Below, in pieces: positions 7,250 to 15,871 of a stretch of DNA of 37,407 nucleotides. The stretch spans positions 1-37,407 of the forward strand of contig JAUWHP010000038.1 of NCBI GenBank assembly GCA_030605765.1, given 5' to 3'. The position numbers and the translations under genes are program-made. The DNA is from Dehalococcoidia bacterium. Its GTDB lineage: Bacteria; Chloroflexota; Dehalococcoidia; GIF9; AB-539-J10. Numbering within the stretch: position 1 is the first letter of the stretch; every line of letters begins with the position of its first letter. The notes under the pieces are model-generated. The model searched no databases. It was not told where the DNA came from and was given only the letters and a program-made list of their open reading frames with translations.

Positions 7250-8434
7250 ATGTTTGGCATAGAAGCGGGATTTGCTTACCTAACCTGGCAGCACCTAATA
7301 ATGTGGGGGATGGGAGGCATCCTGATTTACCTGGGCATAGCTAAGAAATGGGAACCGCTACTTTTAGTACCTATAGGCTTTGGCATTATTCTGGTTAATA
7401 TACCTCTGGGCTACCATATTATGGGATTCCAAATGCCCGATGGCACCATGGTGGATTATTTGCCACCTACCTGGTCGGAGCTAATAGAACAGGGAGGGAA
7501 GCCAGTTGGATTTCTATCCCGCATCTTTCAGTATGGCTTTGGCTGGGGGCTAATTCCGCTGTTCATATTCATAGGCATAGGAGCGATGACCGACTTTGGC
7601 CCTCTTATCGCCCGGCCTATCTACTTCCTCTTGGGAGCTGCTGCTCAGTTCGGAGTTTATGCTGCTTTCTTCATGGCTCTAGCCTTGGGATTCAATATCC
7701 CGGAAGCTTGCAGCATAGGGATCATAGGTGGTGCCGATGGGCCCACCACAGTCTACCTTACCACAATGCTATCGCCCTGGCTTGTAGGTGCTACTGCTAT
7801 TGCCGCTTATACCTATATGGCTATGGTGCCGTTAATCCAGCCTCCGATAATCAGGGCGCTTACTTCTGCTAAGGAAAGAAAAATATACATGCCACCAAGA
7901 TTGCGAGAGGTCTCTAAGGCAGAGGAGATAATATTTCCCATTATGGTCACGGTTGTTGTTGGGCTTCTTGTCCCTGAGGCATTGCCCATTGTTGGCTGTT
8001 TTATGCTCGGCAATCTTCTACGTGTAAGTGGTGTTACTGACAGGTTAGGTGCGACCATGGCCGGGGCTTTCGTAGACATAATAACGGTCTTTCTTGGTGT
8101 CTGCGTGGGGGCTTATGTGGCAGCTACATCATTCTTGCTTCCCAAGCCATTAATGGTTTTTGGTTTAGGCATACTCGCCTTTGCCTTCGCTACTATGGGT
8201 GGGGTACTCTTTGCCAAGTTAATGAATCTATTCTTGAAATCAAAGATAAACCCTATGATTGGAGCCGCAGGCGTTTCAGCAGTTCCTATGGCAGCAAGAG
8301 TAGTGCAAACAATGGGAGTGAAAGCCAACCCCAAGAATTTCCTTTTAATGCACGCTATGGGGCCTAACGCTGCTGGCGTTATTGGCACAGCTACTGCAGC
8401 AGGAGTATTTCTAACTATAGCGGCAGGACTTTAA
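7250..8434 (+). CDS. oadB: Sodium-translocating decarboxylase beta subunit
   Basis: A 394-residue polytopic membrane protein of the OadB/MmdB/GcdB family, which couples decarboxylation of a carboxybiotin carrier to Na+ export. Diagnostic motifs are IGAMTDFGPLIARP, GGADGPTTVYLT (with the essential Asp of the Na+ site), GNLLRVSGVTDRL, GAAGVSAVPMAARVVQ and HAMGPNAAGVIGTA. About nine to eleven hydrophobic segments are visible. GGAGG precedes the ATG. Neither the carboxyltransferase alpha subunit nor a biotin carrier is in the window, so the substrate (oxaloacetate, methylmalonyl-CoA, glutaconyl-CoA or malonate) cannot be assigned; oadB is used as a family symbol. Its stop is only 4 nt from that of the convergent recX gene. 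Confidence 0.9.
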   Translation: MFGIEAGFAYLTWQHLIMWGMGGILIYLGIAKKWEPLLLVPIGFGIILVNIPLGYHIMGFQMPDGTMVDYLPPTWSELIEQGGKPVGFLSRIFQYGFGWGLIPLFIFIGIGAMTDFGPLIARPIYFLLGAAAQFGVYAAFFMALALGFNIPEACSIGIIGGADGPTTVYLTTMLSPWLVGATAIAAYTYMAMVPLIQPPIIRALTSAKERKIYMPPRLREVSKAEEIIFPIMVTVVVGLLVPEALPIVGCFMLGNLLRVSGVTDRLGATMAGAFVDIITVFLGVCVGAYVAATSFLLPKPLMVFGLGILAFAFATMGGVLFAKLMNLFLKSKINPMIGAAGVSAVPMAARVVQTMGVKANPKNFLLMHAMGPNAAGVIGTATAAGVFLTIAAGL

Positions 8435-8438
8435 TCTA

Positions 8439-8921
8439 CTAAAGCGAAGGTTTACCCTCTTTTTCCTGCCACAGAAGAGCCGTTGTGTGCTTTATGACCT
8501 CGTAATTGAAGCCACGATAACTGAGATAGTTCGATAAGCGCCGGTGAAATCCAGGATAATCCAAATGAGCAAATATATGTATCCTTCTACGGCCCAACTT
8601 ACAGGCATTGTCCATATCATCTATGTCTTCGGTTACCTGTTCCACAATCTCCCTGGTTACCTTCTTGTCATTTAGCTCTTTCATGATTAACCTCTTGCTC
8701 CTGGGCCTAAAGGATAACCGATTCTCCTTCCAAAATCGGGCAAAGGCAAGATCATCAATCAAACTCTGTTCTTTAAGTTTGGCGATTGTTTTGTCTACTA
8801 CTTCAGCATCAAAACCACGCTGGTGAAGTCGTTGCTTTACCTCCACTTCGCTGCGTGGGCGATAGCTAAGATAGCGATAAGCTGCATCGAGGCATTGCTG
8901 GAAAGTACTGTTGTTTACCAA
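8439..8921 (-). CDS. recX: Regulatory protein RecX
   Basis: A 160-residue protein with RecX three-helix repeats: AYRYLSYRPRSEVEVKQRL, YRPRS being the most conserved stretch, and LIDDLAFARFWKENR. RecX binds RecA filaments and modulates recombinase and coprotease activity. It begins at a TTG 9 nt after the recA stop, with AAAAGGG as ribosome site, and forms a recA-recX operon, the standard arrangement. Its stop nearly abuts the convergent decarboxylase beta gene. Confidence 0.92.
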   Translation of the reverse strand: MVNNSTFQQCLDAAYRYLSYRPRSEVEVKQRLHQRGFDAEVVDKTIAKLKEQSLIDDLAFARFWKENRLSFRPRSKRLIMKELNDKKVTREIVEQVTEDIDDMDNACKLGRRRIHIFAHLDYPGFHRRLSNYLSYRGFNYEVIKHTTALLWQEKEGKPSL

Positions 8922-8930
8922 CCGACCCTT

Positions 8931-9980
8931 TTATGCTTGAGTGGCGCTATTTTCTACGGAGGCCTCCCCTCCCTCACTCCTGGGTGGTGTAGGAGCAGCC
9001 GCCGAAGCTCTGATTTCACGCTCCAGTTGGGAAACAAGTTCAGGATGTTGTCTCAAGTAATCTTTGGCATTTTCCCTGCCTTGCCCCAACTTTGCCTCAT
9101 TGTAAGTAAAGAATGAGCCAGCTTTCTTGACTATGCCTGCTGGCACCCCTAAGTCAATCAGATCCCCTTCTTTGCTTATGCCATGATTGAACATTATGTC
9201 GAACTCAGCCTTGCGGAAAGGAGGAGCTACCTTATTCTTGACCACCCTGGCTCTCACCCTAGTGCCTATTATTTCAGAGCCCTGCTTAATAGGCTCACCC
9301 CGCCTTAAATCTATCCTCACCGAACTATAGAATTTGAGTGCTCTGCCGCCAGGAGTTACCTCAGGATTACCAAAAATGATGCCCACTTTCTCCCGTAGCT
9401 GATTAATAAAGATTACGGCTGTTCCGGACCTACCGATAGCAGCCGTCAGTTTTCTTAACGCCTGGGACATCAATCTAGCCTGCAAACCAACGTGGACATC
9501 GCCCATCTCACCTTCTATCTCCGCTCTGGGTACCAGGGCTGCCACGCTATCAATCACTATCACATCTACAGCACCACTTCTCACCAGAGTTTCAGTAATC
9601 TCTAAAGCTTGCTCCCCATTATCAGGCTGCGAAATGAGCAAATCATCTACCCCAACTCCGCAATTGGAGGCATATAAGGGGTCAAGAGCATGCTCAGCAT
9701 CGATGTATGCCACAATGCCACCACCCTTCTGAGCCTCAGCAATTATGTGCTGTGCAAGTGTACTTTTACCTGAGGCTTCAGAGCCAAATATTTCTGTAAC
9801 TCGCCCTCTAGGTATGCCACCTATCCCTAAAGCTAAATCAAGAGACAATGACCCGGTCGGAATAGCATTTTCTGACAATCGACAGGCAGTCTCGCCCAAC
9901 TTCATAATCGAACCTTTGCCAAATTGCCTTTCAATTTGCTCAATGGCTAATTCTACTGCCTTTTCTTTCCCCGTGGCCAT
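8931..9980 (-). CDS. recA: Recombinase RecA
   Basis: A 349-residue RecA. It starts with [20 protein letters not shown], has the Walker A loop GSEASGKST (GPESSGKT in most bacteria, so slightly variant), Walker [11 protein letters not shown], the L2-region segment [12 protein letters not shown], and [14 protein letters not shown]. It promotes strand exchange and SOS induction. The C-terminal tail is Ala/Pro/Ser/Glu rich. A near-consensus promoter lies 30-60 nt upstream. The divergent radical SAM gene begins 138 nt away, and both promoters contain a 12-bp repeated motif. Confidence 0.98.
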   Translation of the reverse strand: MATGKEKAVELAIEQIERQFGKGSIMKLGETACRLSENAIPTGSLSLDLALGIGGIPRGRVTEIFGSEASGKSTLAQHIIAEAQKGGGIVAYIDAEHALDPLYASNCGVGVDDLLISQPDNGEQALEITETLVRSGAVDVIVIDSVAALVPRAEIEGEMGDVHVGLQARLMSQALRKLTAAIGRSGTAVIFINQLREKVGIIFGNPEVTPGGRALKFYSSVRIDLRRGEPIKQGSEIIGTRVRARVVKNKVAPPFRKAEFDIMFNHGISKEGDLIDLGVPAGIVKKAGSFFTYNEAKLGQGRENAKDYLRQHPELVSQLEREIRASAAAPTPPRSEGGEASVENSATQA

Positions 9981-10008
9981 TTTGAAATGCCTAAAAGTTA
10001 ACTAACCC

Positions 10009-10037
10009 ATCATACCGCAGGCAACAGGCTAAGTCAA
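10009..10037 (-). promoter_or_regulatory. recA promoter
   Basis: Minus-strand TTGACT (10037-10032), 17-nt spacer, TATGAT (10014-10009). The predicted start near 10002 gives a leader of about 22 nt. The spacer contains the complement of GGCAACAGGCTA. Confidence 0.75.
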
Positions 10038-10092
10038 TGGAGCAAGGGGCAAATCAAATCCCTCCTTTGAAGATTGAGCGGGCAACAGGCTA
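10020..10092 (+). repeat. 12-bp direct repeat shared by divergent promoters
   Basis: GGCAACAGGCTA occurs at 10020-10031 (in the recA promoter spacer) and at 10081-10092 (in the radical SAM promoter spacer, running into its -10 box). The two copies are 61 bp apart. A common regulator site is plausible but unproven. Confidence 0.7.
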
Positions 10093-10096
10093 TAAT
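10067..10096 (+). promoter_or_regulatory. Promoter of the B12/radical SAM gene
   Basis: TTGAAG (10067-10072), 18-nt spacer, perfect TATAAT (10091-10096). The -10 box is flanked by CAGGC and GCCTG, forming a small palindrome. The predicted leader is about 15 nt and has no ribosome site. Confidence 0.65.
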
Positions 10097-10117
10097 GCCT
10101 GAACTAAGAAAAACAAG

Positions 10118-11932
10118 ATGAAAAATCTTGATAGCATCTTAAACCAGGTTTCCAAGCCCGCTCGCTATACCGGAGGTGAATGGAATAGCGTTGCAAAAAA
10201 ATGGGTACCAACACACATCCGAATTGCCTTGTGCTATCCGGAGACCTATGAAATCGGCATGTCTAATATGGCACTACCTATTCTCTATGAGATACTGAAC
10301 TCTCAGCCAGATGTGCTGGCAGAAAGAGTCTATGCTCCATGGATAGACATGGAGGCGGTTTTGCGCAAGCAGAATATCCCACTTTTTAGCTTAGAATCTA
10401 AACACCCACTAAAGGAATTTGATATTATTGGCTTTTCCTTAGGCTACGAGCTTACCTATACCAACGTGCTGAATATCCTCGATTTAGCTCAGATTCCTTT
10501 ATTTAGCTCTCAGAGAGAACATTCTCATCCCCTGGTAATAGCCGGAGGGAGCTGCGCCTTTAATCCTGAGCCTATGGCTGATTTCATTGACCTGTTTGTA
10601 ATCGGCGAAGGCGAGGAAATAATACTGGAGCTGCTGGAGGTGCTTCGCGCATATAGGGGCAACAAAGCAGAGCTACTACGACAAGCCGTCAAGCTCGATG
10701 GTATATATGTTCCCAGTTTTTACCAAGTCGATTACAGAAAAAACGGCACTGTAAACAGCATTATGCCCCAGATACCTGAAGCTAAACCGAAGATTCAACG
10801 CCGGATAGTAACTAAACTGCCGCCACCAGTCACTAAGCCAGTTGTCCCTTACATAGCGGCAGTGCATGACCACGGCAGTATAGAAATTCAGCGAGGTTGC
10901 ACCCAGGGCTGCCGCTTCTGCCAAGCAGGAATGATTTACCGACCGGTGAGAGAGAGGCCACAGGAGGAAATAATAGACGCCGTAGGTAAGCTATCAAAAT
11001 ACTGTGGTTATAACGAGGTGTCTTTGCTCTCACTTAGTACTGGCGATTATTCTGCCATCGAGGAACTTGTCGCCAAGCTGTCACACCGGTATTGTGGAGA
11101 TAACTTGACTTTATCCTTACCCAGCCTGCGCCTAAATACAGCCGCAGTAAAGCTAATAGATTTATTAGCTTCACAGCGCAAAATAACGTTGACCTTCGCT
11201 CCTGAGGCTGGAAGTGAGAGGTTACGCCGCGTCATCAATAAAAGTATCTCCGAAGGCACGATATTGAAAATGCTAGCTGCCGCTCTGGACAGAGGCGGGG
11301 CGAACCTCAAGTTATATTTTATGGTGGGGCTGCCCAGCGAAACTACTGACGATATGCACAGCATCGTTGAACTGGTGGCTAAGATACAGCACTTAGGGCG
11401 AAAATTTAAACTACGAATTAGCATCTCTATCCTTATTCCCAAAGCTCATACTCCCTGCCAGTGGTTAGCCCAGGAAACAGAGGAGCAACTACTCCCCAAA
11501 TATGGCATACTAAAGCAAGGTTTGCGCCGAGAACAAGTACAATTTTCATGGTCTGACCCCAAAGCCAGCCAAATTGAAGCAGCCTTATCCCGGGGTGACC
11601 GCCGCTTAGCTAGAGTTATCCACCACGCCTGGCAGTTGGGCTGCAAATTCGATGCTCTGAGCGAACATTTTGATTATCAGAGATGGCTCAACGCTTTTGA
11701 AGAATGTGGACTTGAGCCTGCCTTCTACGCCAATCGGGAACGAGGCTTAGATGAGGTATTACCCTGGGGACATATTGATGCTGGAGTTACTCCCGAGTTC
11801 CTTAAGAGAGAATACCATAATCTCTGGCAAGAAAAGGAGACTTTGGATTGTCGACAGGGAAAGTGCCATGCTTGTGGGCTACAGCGCTGGCAAGTTAGCT
11901 GCCAAAGCGCCCTCGATTCTCTCCCGCTTTAA
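10118..11932 (+). CDS. B12-binding-type radical SAM protein (TIGR03960-like)
   Basis: A 604-residue protein with an N-terminal B12-binding-like fold (about residues 30-190; RIALCYPETYEIGMSNMALP, GGSCAFNPEPMADFID, IGEGEE). A radical SAM domain follows, with cluster cysteines C261, C265 and C268 in RGCTQGCRFCQAG and PEAGSERLRRVINK further on. The C-terminus has LPWGHIDAGV and a CxxxxCxxC segment, CRQGKCHACG. This matches the uncharacterised family I know as TIGR03960. In many bacteria it is fused to or followed by a DUF2344 (TIGR03936) protein and an RNase E/G gene; neither is present here. No ribosome site precedes the ATG. The reaction is unknown. Confidence 0.88.
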   Translation: MKNLDSILNQVSKPARYTGGEWNSVAKKWVPTHIRIALCYPETYEIGMSNMALPILYEILNSQPDVLAERVYAPWIDMEAVLRKQNIPLFSLESKHPLKEFDIIGFSLGYELTYTNVLNILDLAQIPLFSSQREHSHPLVIAGGSCAFNPEPMADFIDLFVIGEGEEIILELLEVLRAYRGNKAELLRQAVKLDGIYVPSFYQVDYRKNGTVNSIMPQIPEAKPKIQRRIVTKLPPPVTKPVVPYIAAVHDHGSIEIQRGCTQGCRFCQAGMIYRPVRERPQEEIIDAVGKLSKYCGYNEVSLLSLSTGDYSAIEELVAKLSHRYCGDNLTLSLPSLRLNTAAVKLIDLLASQRKITLTFAPEAGSERLRRVINKSISEGTILKMLAAALDRGGANLKLYFMVGLPSETTDDMHSIVELVAKIQHLGRKFKLRISISILIPKAHTPCQWLAQETEEQLLPKYGILKQGLRREQVQFSWSDPKASQIEAALSRGDRRLARVIHHAWQLGCKFDALSEHFDYQRWLNAFEECGLEPAFYANRERGLDEVLPWGHIDAGVTPEFLKREYHNLWQEKETLDCRQGKCHACGLQRWQVSCQSALDSLPL

Positions 11933-12016
11933 GGGCAAAAGACCCTATTGGCATCTTCACAATAAGGGCAAGAATGTGAAGTCTCTACGGGGAAATCTGG
12001 ACTGAGCTATCTTAAA

Positions 12017-12910
12017 TCAAATCTCAAATTGCATGCCAGTGTGTAAAGGTGAGAATCTTTCTGCAAAGACAAGGTAAAGCTCAACCTGCGCCTCGAACCC
12101 CGTGCAGTGGCCAGCGCACATCCAGGCCGGATTCAGCTTAGAAAGTGCATCAACCGTCCTTTTTATTCGACCGTCAGGTGCCCCAACAAGATGTAATCCA
12201 CCGATAATAGCCTCTATTTTCTCACAACTGGTTAATTTTATAGCATGCCTGGCAATATTAACGATTCCAGCATGGCTGCAACCTGTTACAATTACCAGAC
12301 CTTTCCCTTTAACATTGGCTATAACAGAAATATCGTCGAGCATAGAGTCATCTTTGACTTTCCCGTTTTCTATAGTTTTCAGCCCTATGCCCACTCCCTC
12401 AAAATCAGTCTGTCTCTTCACTTCGCCAGTCGTCGTAATCCCGGGCATGAGCATAACAGGGTCTTTAGTGAGAAAAAGGCTGGCGCCAGTTTTCTTTATT
12501 TCCTCCTCCGAATCTGTCTGCATGACGCCCACATGCTCAATACAGGGGTCCGTGAGGAAATTCAGGCGGAATATGTCTGAATGAGCGATTACAGGAATAT
12601 CACCTTTACCCATCTCCTTGAGCATACTCACCACTCCCTGTGTATGGTCGTAGTGGCAATGAGTTAGCACTATGGCATCAATAGTCGCTGGGGAAATATG
12701 CATAAGCCTCATATTGTTAAGAAGGGCTTGTGAATTTTGACCCACATCAACCAGTATTCTTCTTGTATTCGAGCCCTTTGTTCCTTCAAGAAAGAAGGAA
12801 ACTCCATGTTGTGCTAAATATGGGCTTTCGTAAAGGACAGAATCTTCCACCAGAACTGTAATTCTTAAACCATCCAGTTCGCCAGTTTTCCCCATATTTT
12901 GTTCCGCCAT
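12017..12910 (-). CDS. Metallo-beta-lactamase-fold hydrolase
   Basis: About 297 residues. Metal ligands are visible: LTHCHYDHTQG (HxHxDH), VTGCSHAGIVN, IGGLHLVGA and CAGHCTG. The overall pattern resembles the archaeal/anaerobe subfamily often annotated as 7,8-dihydropterin-6-yl-methyl-4-(ribofuranosyl)aminobenzene phosphate synthase-like, but substrate specificity in this fold cannot be read from motifs. The ORF track opens at GTG 12943, which falls in the loop of an inverted repeat; ATG at 12910 or at 12895 (with GGCGGA 7 nt upstream) is more likely. It lies 3' of livJ on the same strand and may be read with the transporter operon. Confidence 0.82.
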   Translation of the reverse strand: MAEQNMGKTGELDGLRITVLVEDSVLYESPYLAQHGVSFFLEGTKGSNTRRILVDVGQNSQALLNNMRLMHISPATIDAIVLTHCHYDHTQGVVSMLKEMGKGDIPVIAHSDIFRLNFLTDPCIEHVGVMQTDSEEEIKKTGASLFLTKDPVMLMPGITTTGEVKRQTDFEGVGIGLKTIENGKVKDDSMLDDISVIANVKGKGLVIVTGCSHAGIVNIARHAIKLTSCEKIEAIIGGLHLVGAPDGRIKRTVDALSKLNPAWMCAGHCTGFEAQVELYLVFAERFSPLHTGMQFEI

Positions 12911-12928
12911 AGAAACTCGACTTACCAG

Positions 12929-12967
12929 ATAGCGTGCTACCACCGTAAAACTGCGATAGCACGCTAT
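12929..12967. repeat. Inverted repeat, 11-bp perfect arms, 17-nt loop
   Basis: ATAGCGTGCTA (12929-12939) and TAGCACGCTAT (12957-12967), between livJ and the metallo-hydrolase gene. No T-run follows on the minus strand, so an operator, attenuator-like structure or weak terminator of the liv operon are all possible. Confidence 0.65.
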
Positions 12968-13005
12968 TTCCTCTATCTTATATCAAGAACCAAAATTGCT
13001 ATAGT

Positions 13006-14178
13006 TTACATACTCCAGGCAACTGTCTCTATGGCAACGTTTTTATAGCCAGTTTCAGTCGTAGCATCCTTCACCACTTGCCAAATCTCAAAGGTACCGG
13101 CGGTGCGATCGCCTATTTCGTTAAAGGTGATACGGCCTGTAGCACCATCGAATTCAAGCCCGGTCAAAGCAACCCTTATGGCTTCACCATCATAGACGCC
13201 GGCTGCCTCTATTGCCTTAGCGGCTGCCCATACCGCGTCATACATGCTATCGCAGTAGACCTCAGGAGCTTCTCCGAATTCCTCCTCGTATGCCGTCTTA
13301 AAGTGCTCATTCACTGAGCCTGAGCCTACAGTCCTGGTACCAGCAACAAATGTCTTCTCCATAAGTTCAGCAGAGCTCCGTTCTGCAAACAATCCTGAAC
13401 CATAGTTGCCATCACAGCCCATCCAGGCAATCTCATCCAAACCCATATCTAAAGCTTGCTTGAAGACTATGATGCCATCGTCACAGTAAGAACAGCAAAA
13501 AACCACATCTGGACCGCTATCCTTAATTTGCTGTAGCTCAGCGCGATAGTCCTTTCCACCCTCGGCATATCGCACCGCTGCCACATGCTCTCCCTGCCAT
13601 CCCTCCGCTTGGAGCCGACCAACAATCGCTTCCTCTAAACCTTTGCCATAAGTATTATCCAGAACTATGGTGGCCAGCTTAGTATAGCCCTTATCCATGA
13701 TGATATCAGCTAACACGTTACCTTGAGCATCGTCCCGAAGACATGTACGGAAGAACCACTCCGTCCCATCTTTCTCGGAAAGCGGGATTCCCGTGGCCGA
13801 TGGTGTTATCAACGGGACTTTCTGTTCTTTCACATATGGTATCGCCAGCAAAGAAGCGCCTGTGATCATGGGGCCAGCGATCACCTCTACACCGTCTATC
13901 TCCACCATCTTCTTAATTCTAGCAAACCCAGCATCCGCCTCTGTCTTGCCATCCTCTTCCACTAGCTCCACCTGCTTTCCCAACACCCCACCAGCAGCAT
14001 TGATTTCATCAACTGCCAGCCTGGCTCCATTTAGTATCCTGATACCCATGGCACCTAGCCCGCCAGTGGTATCCAACAGGCAGCCTATTTTGATTGTCCC
14101 AGTTTCCGCCGGTGCGCAGGCTACCGCTGGAATTAGAAGACTCAAAACAGCTACCACCAGTAACAGTTTCTTAACCAT
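13006..14178 (-). CDS. livJ: Branched-chain amino acid ABC transporter, substrate-binding lipoprotein
   Basis: A 390-residue periplasmic-binding protein type I. The signal is lipoprotein-like: MVKKLLLVVAVLSLLIPAVAC, with C21 after A-V-A as the likely lipidation site. The mature protein starts IKIGCLLDTTGGLGAMG and has NGARLAVDEINAAGG and VIAGPMITGASLLAIPYV, as in Leu/Ile/Val-binding proteins. Related receptors also bind amides, aromatic acids or urea, so the ligand is uncertain. AAGGAGGTGAG precedes the ATG. It is the last transporter gene of the operon, 49 nt after livF. Confidence 0.93.
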   Translation of the reverse strand: MVKKLLLVVAVLSLLIPAVACAPAETGTIKIGCLLDTTGGLGAMGIRILNGARLAVDEINAAGGVLGKQVELVEEDGKTEADAGFARIKKMVEIDGVEVIAGPMITGASLLAIPYVKEQKVPLITPSATGIPLSEKDGTEWFFRTCLRDDAQGNVLADIIMDKGYTKLATIVLDNTYGKGLEEAIVGRLQAEGWQGEHVAAVRYAEGGKDYRAELQQIKDSGPDVVFCCSYCDDGIIVFKQALDMGLDEIAWMGCDGNYGSGLFAERSSAELMEKTFVAGTRTVGSGSVNEHFKTAYEEEFGEAPEVYCDSMYDAVWAAAKAIEAAGVYDGEAIRVALTGLEFDGATGRITFNEIGDRTAGTFEIWQVVKDATTETGYKNVAIETVAWSM

Positions 14179-14227
14179 ATCTCACCTCCTTCTAGAAATT
14201 CAATGTTGATTATGCATAAAATGCACG

Positions 14228-14962
14228 CTAGCTGTCAATACTCTTAGTCTCCAAACCTAAAAATCGCTGTTGAGAAGATTCCTCAGCAAATAGGGAATCA
14301 GCATCTCCCTCCATAACACAAGTGCCGTTAACCAGAACATAGCCGCGGCTAGAAACGCTCAAAGCCTTCTTGACGTTTTGCTCCACTATCATTATAGCTA
14401 CGTGATTTTCCTTTATCAGCCCCAGTTTGGACAGGATAACTGAAGCTGGCTTTGGAGATAAAGAAGCCAATGGCTCATCAAGCAACAAGACTTTTGGTTC
14501 CGCCATCATAGCTCTTCCTATAGCTAACATTTGCCTTTCCCCACCACTCAAATTCCCTGCCAAAGCACTTTTCCTTACCTCAAGCTCAGGAAACATCTCA
14601 TATATCTCGGTCATCCCAGCTTTGATAGAAGCTTTACTCTTTCTATGATAAGCCCCCATATCTAAATTTTCGCTTATGGTAAGATTAGGAAAGATATTAT
14701 TGATCTGAGGAACATAGCCTATACCGGAGCTCACCGCCCGATCCGGGGCTATTCCAGTGATGTCCTCGCCTTGGTAAAAAACATCGCCCTGAAACAGCCT
14801 GACAAAGCCGAGAAGGCTTTTGAGCAAAGTTGATTTGCCACTGCCATTGGGCCCCACGATAGCCACAATCTCACCCTCGGCAACCCTCACGGAAACATCA
14901 TGAACAATAACAACATCACCATAACCAGCACTGATATTTTCAGCCGAGAAGATAGGTTTCAT
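14228..14962 (-). CDS. livF: Branched-chain amino acid ABC transporter ATPase
   Basis: A 244-residue ATPase with Walker A GPNGSGKSTLLK, signature LSGGERQMLAIGRAMM and Walker B VLLLDEPLASLSP. The C-terminus with Y-V-L-V-N-G and the roughly 240-residue length fit LivF. Its ATG follows the livG stop codon directly, so the two are translationally coupled. It acts with LivG on the cytoplasmic side of the LivHM permease. Confidence 0.93.
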   Translation of the reverse strand: MKPIFSAENISAGYGDVVIVHDVSVRVAEGEIVAIVGPNGSGKSTLLKSLLGFVRLFQGDVFYQGEDITGIAPDRAVSSGIGYVPQINNIFPNLTISENLDMGAYHRKSKASIKAGMTEIYEMFPELEVRKSALAGNLSGGERQMLAIGRAMMAEPKVLLLDEPLASLSPKPASVILSKLGLIKENHVAIMIVEQNVKKALSVSSRGYVLVNGTCVMEGDADSLFAEESSQQRFLGLETKSIDS

Positions 14963-15727
14963 TTACCCTTCACCCAGATACGCTTGATAAAAAGCGGGGT
15001 CATTCATTACTTGCTGCGGTTCCCCCTGGGTCACTGTCCTCCCTTTATCCATAACATAAACCCAGGAAGCGAACTCAAACAATATCTCCAGCCTGTGCTC
15101 TACAATGAAAAATGTTGTGCCATTACGCGAGAAATCTTGCAATCTCTGAAATATGCTCTTGCCTAACACAGGGTTTATTCCCGCTGCCGGTTCGTCGAGG
15201 AGCAAAAGAGTGGGCTCAGCCATGAGTCCCCTGGCCAATTCCAGAAGCTTCCTCTGCCCTCCAGAAAGCTCACCAGCGGGCGAAAAAGCCAATTTGCCCA
15301 ATTCCACAAGCTCAAGGAGGTCCAGAGCTTCCTCTATCATCCCCCTTTCCTGTTCCTGCCACCCTTTTCGCCAGAAAAGACTATTTAATAACCTGTCACC
15401 CTGGTGACCTCGTGCCGCCACCAGCATGTTATCCAGTACACCCATTTGAAGAAATACCCGCGGTAACTGGAAGACGTTGACCAACCCCAACTTATAAATT
15501 TGGTGAGGAGCTAAATTATTAATGCAATTGCCGTTGAAATAAATAGCCCCCTGGTCAGGCTTGTGAAGACCAAGGATAGTGTTAAACAAGGTTGTCTTGC
15601 CACTGCCATTAGGTCCCACCAAACCACAGATGCCACCCTCTTTAACATCCATATTTACACCGTCGACGGCATAAACACCGCCAAAGTGCTTTCTAACCTC
15701 TCTTATTTTCAGTAGTGTTTCTTCCAC
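14963..15727 (-). CDS. livG: Branched-chain amino acid ABC transporter ATPase
   Basis: ATPase with Walker A GPNGSGKTTLFN, signature LSGGQRKLLELARGLM and Walker B LLLLDEPAAGINP. The last of these, with the long insert LLNSLFWRKGW, is typical of LivG. The ORF track begins at a GTG at 15838, adding 37 unrelated N-terminal residues. The GTG at 15727 gives VEETLLKIREVRKHFGG and a 254-residue protein, the normal LivG length, so it is preferred. The cost is a 144-nt gap after livM, in which no other gene is seen. Confidence 0.9.
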   Translation of the reverse strand: MEETLLKIREVRKHFGGVYAVDGVNMDVKEGGICGLVGPNGSGKTTLFNTILGLHKPDQGAIYFNGNCINNLAPHQIYKLGLVNVFQLPRVFLQMGVLDNMLVAARGHQGDRLLNSLFWRKGWQEQERGMIEEALDLLELVELGKLAFSPAGELSGGQRKLLELARGLMAEPTLLLLDEPAAGINPVLGKSIFQRLQDFSRNGTTFFIVEHRLEILFEFASWVYVMDKGRTVTQGEPQQVMNDPAFYQAYLGEG

Positions 15728-15871
15728 AATAAACCGCCCTGTAACTTTTGTCTGTGGGGGGATACATACCAACGAAATTCTGGAAACTATACCGCTAGCA
15801 ATTACTCCTTTTACACGGCCCCTTCGCTCAGTGACCACATAAAGACGAAGATACGCACACCAAAGCGCTTA

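Noticed and set aside
12102-12584. 160-residue plus-strand ORF
   Set aside because: Antisense shadow of the metallo-hydrolase, whose metal-binding motifs are clear.
15728-15838. 37-residue N-terminal extension of LivG
   Set aside because: No similarity to transporter ATPases; the GTG at 15727 restores the normal family length.
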